The notes under the pieces: generated by a model | The model's database searches: none | What the model saw: only the letters and a program-made list of their open reading frames with translations | What the model was told of the DNA's origin: nothing | Translations under genes and position numbers: made by a program | Shown here: positions 28,736 to 38,215 of the stretch, one piece after another | How positions within the stretch are numbered: the stretch's first letter is position 1 | Layout: every line of letters starts with the position of its first letter | Assembly: GCA_027487435.1 (NCBI GenBank) | Contig: JAIYDP010000127.1 | Coordinates: forward strand, 1 to 39,211 | Source of the DNA: Verrucomicrobiaceae bacterium | GTDB lineage: Bacteria; Verrucomicrobiota; Verrucomicrobiia; Verrucomicrobiales; Akkermansiaceae | DNA: 39,211 nt | Direction of reading: 5' to 3'

Positions 28736-28841
28736 AACGTTGCATGGGCAAAAATTGATTCCACTGTCTCGTCATACGTCTTTTTTACAGCCTTCACTCA
28801 TGAGTTAGAAAACGCTAAATCTGAGTCATCTAACAAATTCC

Positions 28842-31800
28842 ATGAAACGATTATCCACCATCTTCATCGGTCTCTTTCTGTTCACTGCCAACCTCCATCT
28901 CGGAGCCCAAACCGATGACAGCTATTACACCGAAGAACTCGTCTTCCAGTCCCGCCCGAATCCGGCAGCGGAGAGGCATTTCGGTTATATCGGCACTACT
29001 GGTCTCAAACCACGCGTCTATCCGGGAGTGATCCTCAAGGTCGAGGAAATGGCACCCGGCTCACCGTCCGAGGGCAAGTTTTCCAAGGACGAAATCATCA
29101 CTGGCATCAATGGCACGGCCTTAAAAGGCCTCAACCCCTTCGTCGTGATGGGCAATGCCCTCACCAAAGCCGAAGCCACGGATGGGAAAATGGTTTTCGA
29201 TGTGACCTCCGCCGATGGCAAGACCCAGCGCAAGGAAACCGTCACGATTCCGGTGCTCGGCGCCTACAGCAAGACCTGGCCGCTGGATTGCCCGAAGTCA
29301 AAACGCATCATCGAGGAGGCCGCCGCCTATTATTCCGATCCAAGCAAATTCAACCAGGACGGCATTCCCGGTGCTCTCAACTGCCTCTTCCTCCTTTCCA
29401 CCGGCGATGACAAATACCTTCCCCGGGTAAAAGCCTACTTCGATGCCTTTCCCAAGGATGTCAAAGCCATCGGCGACCACACTTGGAACAACGGCTACAA
29501 CGGCATCGCCTGTGGTGAATACTACCTGCGCACCGGCGACAAGTCGGTATTGCCCATCCTGCAACATTTCTGTGACGATGCGAAGGCACGGCAGATGTTC
29601 GACTGCGGATGGACGCATTGGGGACTTGGCGTGCATCCCGGCTATGTCGCGGGTGGCTTGATGAATCCGGCAGGCGCGCAGGTGCTCACCACATTGCTGC
29701 TGGGCAAGGAATGCGGCGTGAATGTCGATGAGAAGACCTTGCTCAACGCGCTGCGTTTCTTCTACCGATTCGCGGGTCACGGCACGGTCCCCTACGGTGA
29801 CCATCGCGGTGAGGGTGGCCCCGCCTCGAATGGCAAGGATGGCATGGTCGCGGCGGCCATGCGGATTGCCGCCGGCGCGCAAGGTGATGCGACGAAGTAC
29901 CGGATGGCCGAAAAGTGCCTCGCGATTCAGATGATCGATGGCTACCATTCGCTGGTGATGGGTCATGGCGATGAAGGTCGCGGCGATGGCATCTGGCGGG
30001 GCATCACCACCTCGTATCTGATGAAGGAAAAGCCTGCGCAGTTTCGCGAGTCCATGGATCGGCTCACCTGGTGGCATGACCTGAGCCGTGAACATGGTGG
30101 CAGCATCGGCATCGGGACGCTGGACTTTTACGGTAGTCAGATCGGCCACTCGGGCCCTGGCATCGCACTCTCTTACACCGCGCCCCTGCAGACCTTGCGC
30201 ATCACCGGCGCACCGCGCACGCAGTTCTCTAAAGAATTCAGCTTGCCCGCACACCTCTGGGGCACCAAAGCCGACTTGGCATTCCTTTCCATCGAGAACC
30301 ACCCGAAATTCAAGGATTACGGCCCGGAAGAACCCATTCACGTTACTTTCCAAGTATTGGGCCATGGCTATGCGGCGCCGACAAAAGACCTCAAAACCCT
30401 CCCTCGGGAATACTTGCTGCAGAACATGCATCACCGGAATTACGTCATCCGCACCCAAGCAGCCAAGGCGCTCTGCAAGGTCGGAGCGATGGATGAAATG
30501 GAGAAATTTCTCAGTGACCCCGATCCGCGTTTGCGGCGTGCGGCAATCGATGGCCTCATCGATTGGAATTACTGGTTCGGACCCGGCGACAGCCCTGTTT
30601 CCACAGAACAAATCACACCGGGAATGCTGGCAGCGATCACCAAAATGCTCACCAATCCAGAGGAATCCTTGTATGTGGTGCAGGGCGCGTTGATGGCTCT
30701 CAAGCACGCTCCAGCCAAGGAGATCCAAGAGCGCTACAAGCTCATCCAGCCATGGATCAAACACACGGATTGGTGGCTGCGCGACGCCGCCTTCACGGCA
30801 CTCTCCGGGCTTGAGAAGAATGATGCCCTTTACCTAAAAATCCTTCCTACCCTGCTGACTATCGCTACAAGCGAATACCACACCATGCCCCGCGAGTGGA
30901 TGACGAATCACCTCAACTCCGCGCTTCAGTCCAAGAAGCCGGAAAGCGAAGCGGGCAAGATTATCCTTGCTGCCCAACAGAAAGCCGTGAGCACGAGCGA
31001 AATCAAGAGTGGACCTCGTTCTCAAGAAGGCGCTCACAATGTGGTGAGAGCGTTCAAATTTTGTCTGGAGAATGACCCATCTGTTGCCGTTGCAATCGCG
31101 CAGGCACTGAAACCGCGTCTCAACTCCTTTAGCAATGGCGATCTCATCACCATCGTGGCAGCTCCAGGTGCTGATCCAGGCGGGGAGCCATTCGGACTCT
31201 TCTCCGCCCTGAAAAAACTGGAACCAAAACAGCGCGAGGAACTCACGGGGTTGATGTACGATTCCTATCGCCCCCTTCTCGTCAAACGCTATCAAGCGGG
31301 CAACGGTATCGGCGATGACGATGCCGTGAGACCTCGCCTGATCAACACACTGATCGACCTGAAAAAACTCCGCGACCCGAAAGCGGGTTGGCAGCCGATC
31401 GGCAAGCAGCCCGCTTCCGAGTTTGTCTGGCGATTCAAGTCCTTCGACCCCATGGTGGAGAAAGACCAAATGCCCACCCGCGAAAAAACACGCCATCGCG
31501 ACATCCAGTTGACGGATGATTTGAAGGACTGGTTCAAGCCCGACTTCGACGACAGCAAGTGGAGTTCGGGACCCGCCCCCATCGGTCTCGGCCTATACAA
31601 AGAGGGAAATGATACCTTTGCCAATCGATCCGATTGGGGCAAAGGAGAGTTTATCGTCGCGCGCACGACCTTCGAGGTGGAAAAACTCGATTACGATTCC
31701 TACCGTCTGATGATATTGAACCCGCAAGGTTTCAAGGTTTACCTCAACGGACACCAGATCGTGGGCTACGGATGGTGGCAGAACAATCCCCATTATGCGC

Positions 31801-31955
31801 CTTGGCCGCTCGGTTCTGGCGAGACCGCCCACTTGAAAAAGGGCACCAACGTCATCGCCGTCTATACCAACGTGGAATACCGTGATCAATCGAAAGAACC
31901 CTTCGGCCAGTTGGATTGCTATTTCGAGGGGTTGAAGCTCAAGGACTTGGAATAA
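28842..31955 (+). CDS. full-length DUF6288 protein (PDZ, toroid, HEAT, jelly roll)
   Basis: 1037 residues. Signal peptide (about 1-23, ending LHLGA); PDZ-like domain (about 45-135; GSPSEGKFSKDEIITGING); alpha/alpha toroid-like domain (about 140-470) with CPKS (C150), CGEYYLRTGDKSVLP and PYGDH (Y318-H321); HEAT repeats (about 480-720; SDPDPRLRRAAIDGL). A C-terminal galactose-binding-like jelly roll (about 880-1037) has LKDWFKPDFDDSKW, a GFKVYLNGH strand and a final GTNVIAVYTN pattern, as seen in beta-galactosidases and sialate O-acetylesterases. That last domain points to carbohydrate contact. The biochemical activity is unknown. Its stop codon overlaps the start of the next gene in TAATG. It is a close paralog of the gene at 35077. 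Confidence 0.9.
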   Translation: MKRLSTIFIGLFLFTANLHLGAQTDDSYYTEELVFQSRPNPAAERHFGYIGTTGLKPRVYPGVILKVEEMAPGSPSEGKFSKDEIITGINGTALKGLNPFVVMGNALTKAEATDGKMVFDVTSADGKTQRKETVTIPVLGAYSKTWPLDCPKSKRIIEEAAAYYSDPSKFNQDGIPGALNCLFLLSTGDDKYLPRVKAYFDAFPKDVKAIGDHTWNNGYNGIACGEYYLRTGDKSVLPILQHFCDDAKARQMFDCGWTHWGLGVHPGYVAGGLMNPAGAQVLTTLLLGKECGVNVDEKTLLNALRFFYRFAGHGTVPYGDHRGEGGPASNGKDGMVAAAMRIAAGAQGDATKYRMAEKCLAIQMIDGYHSLVMGHGDEGRGDGIWRGITTSYLMKEKPAQFRESMDRLTWWHDLSREHGGSIGIGTLDFYGSQIGHSGPGIALSYTAPLQTLRITGAPRTQFSKEFSLPAHLWGTKADLAFLSIENHPKFKDYGPEEPIHVTFQVLGHGYAAPTKDLKTLPREYLLQNMHHRNYVIRTQAAKALCKVGAMDEMEKFLSDPDPRLRRAAIDGLIDWNYWFGPGDSPVSTEQITPGMLAAITKMLTNPEESLYVVQGALMALKHAPAKEIQERYKLIQPWIKHTDWWLRDAAFTALSGLEKNDALYLKILPTLLTIATSEYHTMPREWMTNHLNSALQSKKPESEAGKIILAAQQKAVSTSEIKSGPRSQEGAHNVVRAFKFCLENDPSVAVAIAQALKPRLNSFSNGDLITIVAAPGADPGGEPFGLFSALKKLEPKQREELTGLMYDSYRPLLVKRYQAGNGIGDDDAVRPRLINTLIDLKKLRDPKAGWQPIGKQPASEFVWRFKSFDPMVEKDQMPTREKTRHRDIQLTDDLKDWFKPDFDDSKWSSGPAPIGLGLYKEGNDTFANRSDWGKGEFIVARTTFEVEKLDYDSYRLMILNPQGFKVYLNGHQIVGYGWWQNNPHYAPWPLGSGETAHLKKGTNVIAVYTNVEYRDQSKEPFGQLDCYFEGLKLKDLE

Positions 31956-34900
31956 TGAATCTGAACGGCAATCTAACAAAATATTTCACACCATTGAAAA
32001 CTCTACATTCCTATCACCCGATCAGAAATGCGCTGAAGCAGCTCACCCTCGCTTCGGCGATGGGCTTGGCCATATTTTCCGTGTTGCTGCCTGCCAGCGC
32101 GGCACCTTCCCCATACAAATCATGGTCCTTCTCCGGTTCATTATTCATCCTGACCACCCCGGATGGTGCCAACATCGCCAGCGGCCCTGCGGAAACTGAT
32201 TTCCCGCTGCTGCTTCGGTTCAACTCCGCCAACTTCCCCTTCAATAAGGCTGCCGACGACGGTCGGGACATCCGCTTTACCACCGCGACGGGAACCGCGA
32301 TTTCCTATCAGATTGAGCAGTGGGATTCCGTCAACGGCAAAGCCGCCGTCTGGGTCAAGATTCCGAGCATTGCCGCCAATGCGCGGCAGGAGATCAAAAT
32401 GTATTTTGGCAAGACCGGGGTGACGAGCGAATCGAGCGGCAACGCCGTCTTCAGCGCGGCCAACGGCTATGCCAGTGTCCACCACCTTGGAGACACGCTT
32501 GCGGATGAAATCGGCACGACTACGCCGACCAACTCCGGCACCACCGCTACCAATGGCCTGATCGGAAGGGCACGCACTTTCGCGTCAGGTCAGGGCATCC
32601 AGTGCGGCACCACCATCACCGGCCTGCCCAGCGGCACAGGACCAATTTCCACGGGTGTCTGGATCCGCCCCTCGGCCTTCGGTAAAGTCGTGCTCGGTTG
32701 GGGGCTGGAATCCCCCGGGAACAAGGTGGTCATAAATCTTTTGAGTCCGCCACGCATTAACGTGGATTGTAATTTCGGCGCGGCAGACATGAGGGGCTCC
32801 GACCCGATTCCATCATCCGAATGGTCGTATGTCGTTCACACCTTCGAAACCACTGGCACCAGACTCTATGTCAACGGTGTGCTTGATGATTCGAATCATG
32901 GAGGGGTGATGAACATTTCATCACCCTGTCGCTTAGACATCGGTGCCTTTTTGCCGAACGCTAACTACAGTTTCGTCGGCGACATGGACGAGCTTCGCAT
33001 CTCCAACGTCGTGCGTTCCGCCAACTGGGTGAAGTTGGAATACGAAAATCAAAAGCCGATGCAGACTCTTGTCGGTAGCTTTGTGCGCTCTGGTTCGAAC
33101 TTTTCCGTAACTCCGAAATCGGTTAAAATGAACGAACTCACCACTACCACCCTGACCGCCCAGGCGGGCGGTGCACAAAAGGTTTACTGGATTTACAAGA
33201 AGAACGGCCAGGAAACCGTGCTGGCCACTGATCAGATCTCGTTCAACTACACGGCTCAGCGCGTTTCCGGAAATGACTCGGGTATCATCCAGTTCAAGGC
33301 CGTGTTCGCAACAGGAACCAAGACAATCGACGTGCCTCTCACCGTGACCGACTCCGTGCCAGATCCTGTGTTCACGCTCGTTCCCTCGACAACTTCGTGG
33401 GACGGACGAAGCACCATGACCGTCACTGCGAACATTTCGAACCTCGCCGCGATGCAGAAGGCGGGGGTCGGCACGCTCAACTACAAATGGTCCGTCAACG
33501 GCGTGGCCGTCGCCAAAAAAACCTCCCATGGCATGCTCACCCTCACCCGCTCTCAAGGCAGCGGCCCGATGAATATCAGTCTCACCATCGACAACGGCGG
33601 CACCCCTGTTTCACAAAACGTTGTCATCCAAGTGCAGGAACCTGCCAGCGACCCGTGGGTCGAGCGCACCCCGGCTGCCGATGAGAAACCTATAAACGGC
33701 CAGTTCTTCGCGCGTGATCCCGGCACCGGGCTCGGCACGATTTTCTACAACGGCAACGAAACCGGCACGCCCGACACCGTTTTCCTGAAAGTGTATAAAA
33801 CTGCCGATGGCGGAGCGGAAGCCCTTGAAACCACCCTCCGCCAGGCACTTGTCGGTGGAGCCTATGCGTTCAAAGCGCCCATCACTGCGGGGCTCAACAC
33901 CTACCGCGTCGTTTACGGCACCACCACTGGCGGCATGGATACGGACGGCGCCACCGTCACAGATCTGGTCTGCGGCGATGCCTTCATCATCGAAGGCCAA
34001 TCGAACGCGCTCGCCACCGACAACTCCGCGCCCAACGACACGACCACCACCAACAAGTGGATCCGCAGCTACGGTCTCGAATCCAAATGGGGCTATGCCG
34101 CCAGTAAGGGTAACGACCTGCAACTCGGCCTCTGGGGCTGGTATCTCGCCAACCGCCTCGTCACCAATCACAACATGCCCATCTGCATTATCAACGGTGC
34201 AGCCGGCGGCACACGCATCGACATGCACAGGCCGAATCCCACCGACCATTCCTTGAAACTTGGCTCGGGTTGGAGCGAAGACATTTACGCCAACCTCTTC
34301 AACCGCGTGACCGGCGCGAAACTCACCCACGGCATCCGCGGCTTGCTCTGGCATCAGGGCGAACAGGATCAGGGAGCCATCGGGCCGGACGGGGACTACA
34401 ACTACAAGTTCTATCAACAGTACTTCGTGGACATCTCCGCCGCTTGGAAACAGGACTTTCCGAACCTGCGCAATTACTACCTCTTCCAGATCTGGCCGGG
34501 TGCCTGCGGCGAAACCTCGCGCAACGACCAACTCCGCGAAGTCCAGCGCACCCTGCCCAATCTCTACTCGAACATGAAGATCATGAGTACCCACGGCATC
34601 GTGCCGGGATCAGGTTGCCACTATGAACCAGCAGGCTACCAAGTGTACTCGGATCTGATCGGCCCCTTGGTCGAACAGGATGTGTATGGCGTCAATCCCA
34701 CCGCCAAACTTACCGCGCCCAATCTCCAGCGCGCCTATTTCACCAGCCCTGAGAAAAACGAGATCGCCCTCGTTTTTGACCAGAACGTAAATTGGAACGT
34801 CAACGCGCCGACCCTGCTTTTCTTGGCCAACGCCGCTGGTGCGCCGTCCGGCAGCGTATCGTCCGGAAGCGCCACGGGCAATACGATCCAACTACAGCTT

Positions 34901-35044
34901 TCGGACGCCGCCAACGCCACAACGATTACCTACCTCAAAGGACTACTCCCATGGCAGCAAGCGGACATCCTCAAAGGCACCAACGGTATCGCCGCTCTCA
35001 CTTTCGCGGATGTGCCGATCTCCACCATGAACCCTACGAAATAA
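31955..35044 (+). CDS. secreted DUF2341-LamG-Ig-SASA acetylesterase
   Basis: 1029 residues. The ATG at 31955 shares one base with the stop of the preceding gene (TAATG), implying translational coupling. A TTG at 31916 could extend the frame but would lengthen the region before the signal peptide. The signal peptide is long (about 1-50, basic lead then ASAMGLAIFSVLLPASA). Residues 53-1021 are the 969-residue module shared with the gene at 11346: DUF2341 (about 53-143), LamG (about 148-368), Ig-like domains, and SASA with Ser683 in GQSN, WHQGEQDQ from Trp799 and His889 in GCHYEP. It ends just eight residues after the shared block, without the acidic-loop C-terminal module of the larger esterase, so it is probably released or periplasmic rather than sorted in the same way (inference). 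It probably deacetylates the same type of polysaccharide. Confidence 0.92.
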   Translation: MNLNGNLTKYFTPLKTLHSYHPIRNALKQLTLASAMGLAIFSVLLPASAAPSPYKSWSFSGSLFILTTPDGANIASGPAETDFPLLLRFNSANFPFNKAADDGRDIRFTTATGTAISYQIEQWDSVNGKAAVWVKIPSIAANARQEIKMYFGKTGVTSESSGNAVFSAANGYASVHHLGDTLADEIGTTTPTNSGTTATNGLIGRARTFASGQGIQCGTTITGLPSGTGPISTGVWIRPSAFGKVVLGWGLESPGNKVVINLLSPPRINVDCNFGAADMRGSDPIPSSEWSYVVHTFETTGTRLYVNGVLDDSNHGGVMNISSPCRLDIGAFLPNANYSFVGDMDELRISNVVRSANWVKLEYENQKPMQTLVGSFVRSGSNFSVTPKSVKMNELTTTTLTAQAGGAQKVYWIYKKNGQETVLATDQISFNYTAQRVSGNDSGIIQFKAVFATGTKTIDVPLTVTDSVPDPVFTLVPSTTSWDGRSTMTVTANISNLAAMQKAGVGTLNYKWSVNGVAVAKKTSHGMLTLTRSQGSGPMNISLTIDNGGTPVSQNVVIQVQEPASDPWVERTPAADEKPINGQFFARDPGTGLGTIFYNGNETGTPDTVFLKVYKTADGGAEALETTLRQALVGGAYAFKAPITAGLNTYRVVYGTTTGGMDTDGATVTDLVCGDAFIIEGQSNALATDNSAPNDTTTTNKWIRSYGLESKWGYAASKGNDLQLGLWGWYLANRLVTNHNMPICIINGAAGGTRIDMHRPNPTDHSLKLGSGWSEDIYANLFNRVTGAKLTHGIRGLLWHQGEQDQGAIGPDGDYNYKFYQQYFVDISAAWKQDFPNLRNYYLFQIWPGACGETSRNDQLREVQRTLPNLYSNMKIMSTHGIVPGSGCHYEPAGYQVYSDLIGPLVEQDVYGVNPTAKLTAPNLQRAYFTSPEKNEIALVFDQNVNWNVNAPTLLFLANAAGAPSGSVSSGSATGNTIQLQLSDAANATTITYLKGLLPWQQADILKGTNGIAALTFADVPISTMNPTK
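32111..35017 (+). repeat. 969-codon module, copy 2 (DUF2341-LamG-Ig-SASA)
   Basis: The counterpart of 13353-16259 at a constant offset of 18,758 bases. The perfect 58-base match is at 33369-33426. Such long direct repeats could recombine and delete about 18.8 kb. Confidence 0.9.
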
Positions 35045-35076
35045 AGGAGAACATCAACATTTTTCCAATCCATTCT

Positions 35077-38000
35077 ATGAAACGATTCACTACATTCCTG
35101 AGCCTCATTTTATTCGCTGGCCAACTCCAACTCGGAGCTCAAACTGCGAACGACTATTACACCGAAGAATTCATCTACGTATCCCGCCCGAATCCGGCAT
35201 CGGAAAAATTTTTCGGAGGCATCGGCACTACCGGCATCAAGGCGCGGATCTATCCGGGTGTGATGCTCAAGGTTGAGGAAATGGTGCCCGGGTCACCATC
35301 CGAGGGCAAGTTCGCCAAGGGTGAGATTCTCACCGGAATCAATGGAAACGCCTTGAAAGGTCTCAACCCCTTTGTGGTGATGGGCAACGCTCTAACCAAA
35401 GCCGAAGCCACGGATGGGAAAATGATTTTCGATGTCACCTCCACTGACGGCAAGACACAGCGCAAGGAAACCGTCACGATTCCCGTGCTCGGTGCCTACA
35501 GCAAGACCTGGCCACTGGATTGTCCGAAATCAAAACGCATCATCGATGAGGCCGCCGCGTTTTATTCCGATCCGAGCAAATTCAACCAGGACGGCATACC
35601 TGGCGCTCTCAACTGCCTGTTCCTTCTTTCCACAGGCGATGACAAATACCTACCTCGGGTAAAAGCCTATTTCGATGCCTTTCCTAAGGATGTCAAAGCC
35701 ATCGGCGACCACACCTGGAACAACGGCTACAACGGAATCGCCTGCGGTGAATACTACCTGCGCACGGGCGACAAATCGGTTTTGCCCATCATGCAATATT
35801 ACTGCGACGATGCGAAGGAGCGCCAGAAGTTCGACTGCGGATGGACCCATTGGAGCAATGGAGTTTCTCCCGGCTATGTGTGCGGTAGCCTGCTCAACGC
35901 AGCAGGCACGCAGTTGCTCACCGTCATGCTGCTGGGTAAGGAATGCGGTGTGAATGTCGATGAGAAGACCTTGCTCAACGCGCTCCGATATCATTACCGT
36001 TTCGCGGGTCACGGCGGGGCGGCCTACGGCGATCATCGCCCCGAGGGCTGGCACGCCGCGAATGGTAAGGATGGCATGGCCGCAGCAGCCATGCGGATCG
36101 CCTCCGGTGCCGAAGGAGATGTCACCATCTACCAGGAGGCGATGAAGTCCCTGACCAAAGGGACGATTGACGGCTATCTTTGGCTGGTGGTGGGTCATGG
36201 AGATGAAGGACGCAGCGATGCGATCTGGCGAAGCCTCACCACCTCCTATCTGATGAAGGAAAAACCTGAGCAATTCCACGAGGCCATGGATCGTCTCACC
36301 TGGTGGCATGACCTCAGCCGCGAACCTGGTGGTAGCATCGGCGTCGGGACACTGGAATTTGGCCACGGCCAAGTCGGCCACACGGGCGCTGGCGTCGGAC
36401 TCTCCTACACCGCCCCCCTGCAAACCTTGCGCATCACCGGTGCGCCACGCACGAAGTTCTCACAGAAATTCACTTTGCCTACCAACCTGTGGGGTACCAA
36501 GAACGACCGGGCATTCTTATCCATCGAACACAACCACAAATTCCAAACCTACGCCGGCGCGGAAGAGCCTTTTCATGTTCTTTTTAGAAAAATGAACTAT
36601 TCCGACTATGCACAGCCGACGTTTGACCTCACCAAAGTTGATCGTGCATTTCTTCTGAAAAACGTTCATCACTGGAGTTACGTAGTCCGCACCGAGGCGG
36701 CTAAAACGCTGCGCAAGGTTGGAGCATTGGATGAACTCGAAAAACTCCTCAGCGATCCAGACCCACGCTTGCGTCGTGCGGCGCTTGATGGCCTCATCGA
36801 TTGGAATTACTGGTTTGGGCCAGGCGACCAACCCATCACCACCGAACAGTTTACCCCCGGGATGTTGGCAGCCATCACCAAGATGCTCTCCTATCCCGAG
36901 GAATCGTGGTATGTCACGTCCGGTGCCCTGATGGCCCTCAAGCTCGCTCCGGCCAAGGAGATCCAGAAGCGCTACAAGCTCATCCAGCCGTGGATCAAGC
37001 ACTCCGACTGGTGGCTCCGCGAGGCAGCCTTCTTTGCGCTCACCGGTCTCGCAAAAGATGATGAACTCTACGTCAAGATCCTTCCGACACTCCTGAACAT
37101 CGCCACCAGTGAAAATCACACCATGCCCCGCGAATGGATGAAGAATCACTTCGCAGAGGCCCTGCAGAACAAGAAGCCGGAAAGCGAGGCCGGGAAACTC
37201 ATTATCGCAGGCATGAAGAAAGCCGTGTCCGCAACCGAAATCAAAAGCGGTGTGCGTTCTGGCGAAGGTGCTTACAACGTCATGGAAGCAGTCAAACTCT
37301 GCTTGCAGACCGATCCCATCCTCGCCGCACCGCTCGCCATGGCCGTGCAACCCCGTTTCGCGGATTTCAGCACAGACGACCTCGTCAACCTCGTTGGAGC
37401 GCCCTCCGCCCATCCCGGCGGCAATCCCTTTGGCCTCTATACCGTGCTCGAGAAACTCGAACCCACACAACGTGGTGATCTCCAAAAAGTGCTGTTGAAA
37501 ACCTATCGCCCCGAGCTCCTCAAGCGGCTGCGCGCAGACAAAGACGCCAAACCGGAACTGCTCAACTCCATCATCGATCTCACAAAACTCGCCAACCCCA
37601 AAGCCGGTTGGAAAGCCATCGGCAAAGTTGCACCTTCGGAACGCACGTGGAAATTCAAATCTTTCGATGCCACGGAGGAAAAAGACCAACTCCCCACCCG
37701 TGAGAGAAGACGCTTCCGCGACTTCACCCTGCCCGACGATCTCAAGGACTGGTTCAAGCCCGGGTATGACGACAGCCAATGGACATCAGGCCGCGCACCT
37801 GTCGGGATCGGCACTTTTAAATCAGGTAACGATTTCTTCACCAATCAATCCGACTGGGGCAAAGGCGAATTCATCGTCATGCGCACCACCTTTGATCTCG
37901 ATGCCCTCGACTTCGATTCCTACCGAGTGAGCATCCTCTGCCCCCAAGGGTTCCGCATCTATCTCAACGGCCATGAAATCGCAGCCTACGGCTGGTGGCA

Positions 38001-38169
38001 GGACAAACCTCACTACGCTCCTTGGTCTGCCGTCTCTCCGCAACATTTGAAAACCGGCACCAACACCATCGCGATCTACAGCAACGTCGCCTACGATGAA
38101 TCCACAAAAGCACCCTACGGCCAGGTGGACTGTTTCATCGAGGGCTTGAAGATCTCGGACTTGGATTGA
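35077..38169 (+). CDS. full-length DUF6288 protein (PDZ, toroid, HEAT, jelly roll), paralog of 28842-31955
   Basis: 1030 residues. The frame is open well upstream, inside the previous gene, but the ATG at 35077 begins a normal signal peptide (MKRFTTFLSLILFAG, cleaved after LQLGA). AAAGGAG at 35043-35049 is 27 bp away, too far to serve this start. Domains follow the paralog: PDZ-like (about 45-135), toroid with CPKS (C149) and AYGDH (Y317-H320), HEAT (about 480-720; SDPDPRLRRAALDGL) and a C-terminal jelly roll with LKDWFKPGYDDSQW and GFRIYLNGHE. Similarity to 28842-31955 is high throughout at both DNA and protein level. The two copies flank the esterase gene, and the next gene follows after 46 bp. 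Function unknown; glycan binding is inferred from the jelly roll. Confidence 0.9.
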   Translation: MKRFTTFLSLILFAGQLQLGAQTANDYYTEEFIYVSRPNPASEKFFGGIGTTGIKARIYPGVMLKVEEMVPGSPSEGKFAKGEILTGINGNALKGLNPFVVMGNALTKAEATDGKMIFDVTSTDGKTQRKETVTIPVLGAYSKTWPLDCPKSKRIIDEAAAFYSDPSKFNQDGIPGALNCLFLLSTGDDKYLPRVKAYFDAFPKDVKAIGDHTWNNGYNGIACGEYYLRTGDKSVLPIMQYYCDDAKERQKFDCGWTHWSNGVSPGYVCGSLLNAAGTQLLTVMLLGKECGVNVDEKTLLNALRYHYRFAGHGGAAYGDHRPEGWHAANGKDGMAAAAMRIASGAEGDVTIYQEAMKSLTKGTIDGYLWLVVGHGDEGRSDAIWRSLTTSYLMKEKPEQFHEAMDRLTWWHDLSREPGGSIGVGTLEFGHGQVGHTGAGVGLSYTAPLQTLRITGAPRTKFSQKFTLPTNLWGTKNDRAFLSIEHNHKFQTYAGAEEPFHVLFRKMNYSDYAQPTFDLTKVDRAFLLKNVHHWSYVVRTEAAKTLRKVGALDELEKLLSDPDPRLRRAALDGLIDWNYWFGPGDQPITTEQFTPGMLAAITKMLSYPEESWYVTSGALMALKLAPAKEIQKRYKLIQPWIKHSDWWLREAAFFALTGLAKDDELYVKILPTLLNIATSENHTMPREWMKNHFAEALQNKKPESEAGKLIIAGMKKAVSATEIKSGVRSGEGAYNVMEAVKLCLQTDPILAAPLAMAVQPRFADFSTDDLVNLVGAPSAHPGGNPFGLYTVLEKLEPTQRGDLQKVLLKTYRPELLKRLRADKDAKPELLNSIIDLTKLANPKAGWKAIGKVAPSERTWKFKSFDATEEKDQLPTRERRRFRDFTLPDDLKDWFKPGYDDSQWTSGRAPVGIGTFKSGNDFFTNQSDWGKGEFIVMRTTFDLDALDFDSYRVSILCPQGFRIYLNGHEIAAYGWWQDKPHYAPWSAVSPQHLKTGTNTIAIYSNVAYDESTKAPYGQVDCFIEGLKISDLD

Positions 38170-38215
38170 AATGCCCTGCTCGCCTCTACGTCTTAATCTC
38201 AGCCAAATCCTTACT

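Noticed and set aside
28796..28805. ACTCATGAGT, perfect 10-bp palindrome upstream of the 28842 gene
   Set aside because: Short palindromes of this size occur by chance and no second copy was noticed in other upstream regions.
29298..30764. 488-codon open frame on the minus strand
   Set aside because: It lies wholly inside the well-supported DUF6288 gene on the plus strand, has no signal peptide or recognisable domain, and similar minus-strand frames appear at the equivalent place in the paralog (35650-36423). It is a by-product of G/C-rich codons.
33611..34594. 327-codon minus-strand frame, with a similar one at 14853-15662
   Set aside because: Both are antisense to the duplicated SASA block, so their mutual similarity follows from the sense-strand repeat and is not evidence of a gene.
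34792..35076. Upstream extension of the DUF6288 frame that starts at 35077
   Set aside because: It overlaps the 3' end of the esterase gene in another frame, is Arg/Gln-rich noise, and would bury the signal peptide.
36517..37779. 420-codon open frame on the minus strand
   Set aside because: Antisense to the HEAT region of the DUF6288 gene at 35077. Its composition reflects the sense codons and no domain is recognisable.
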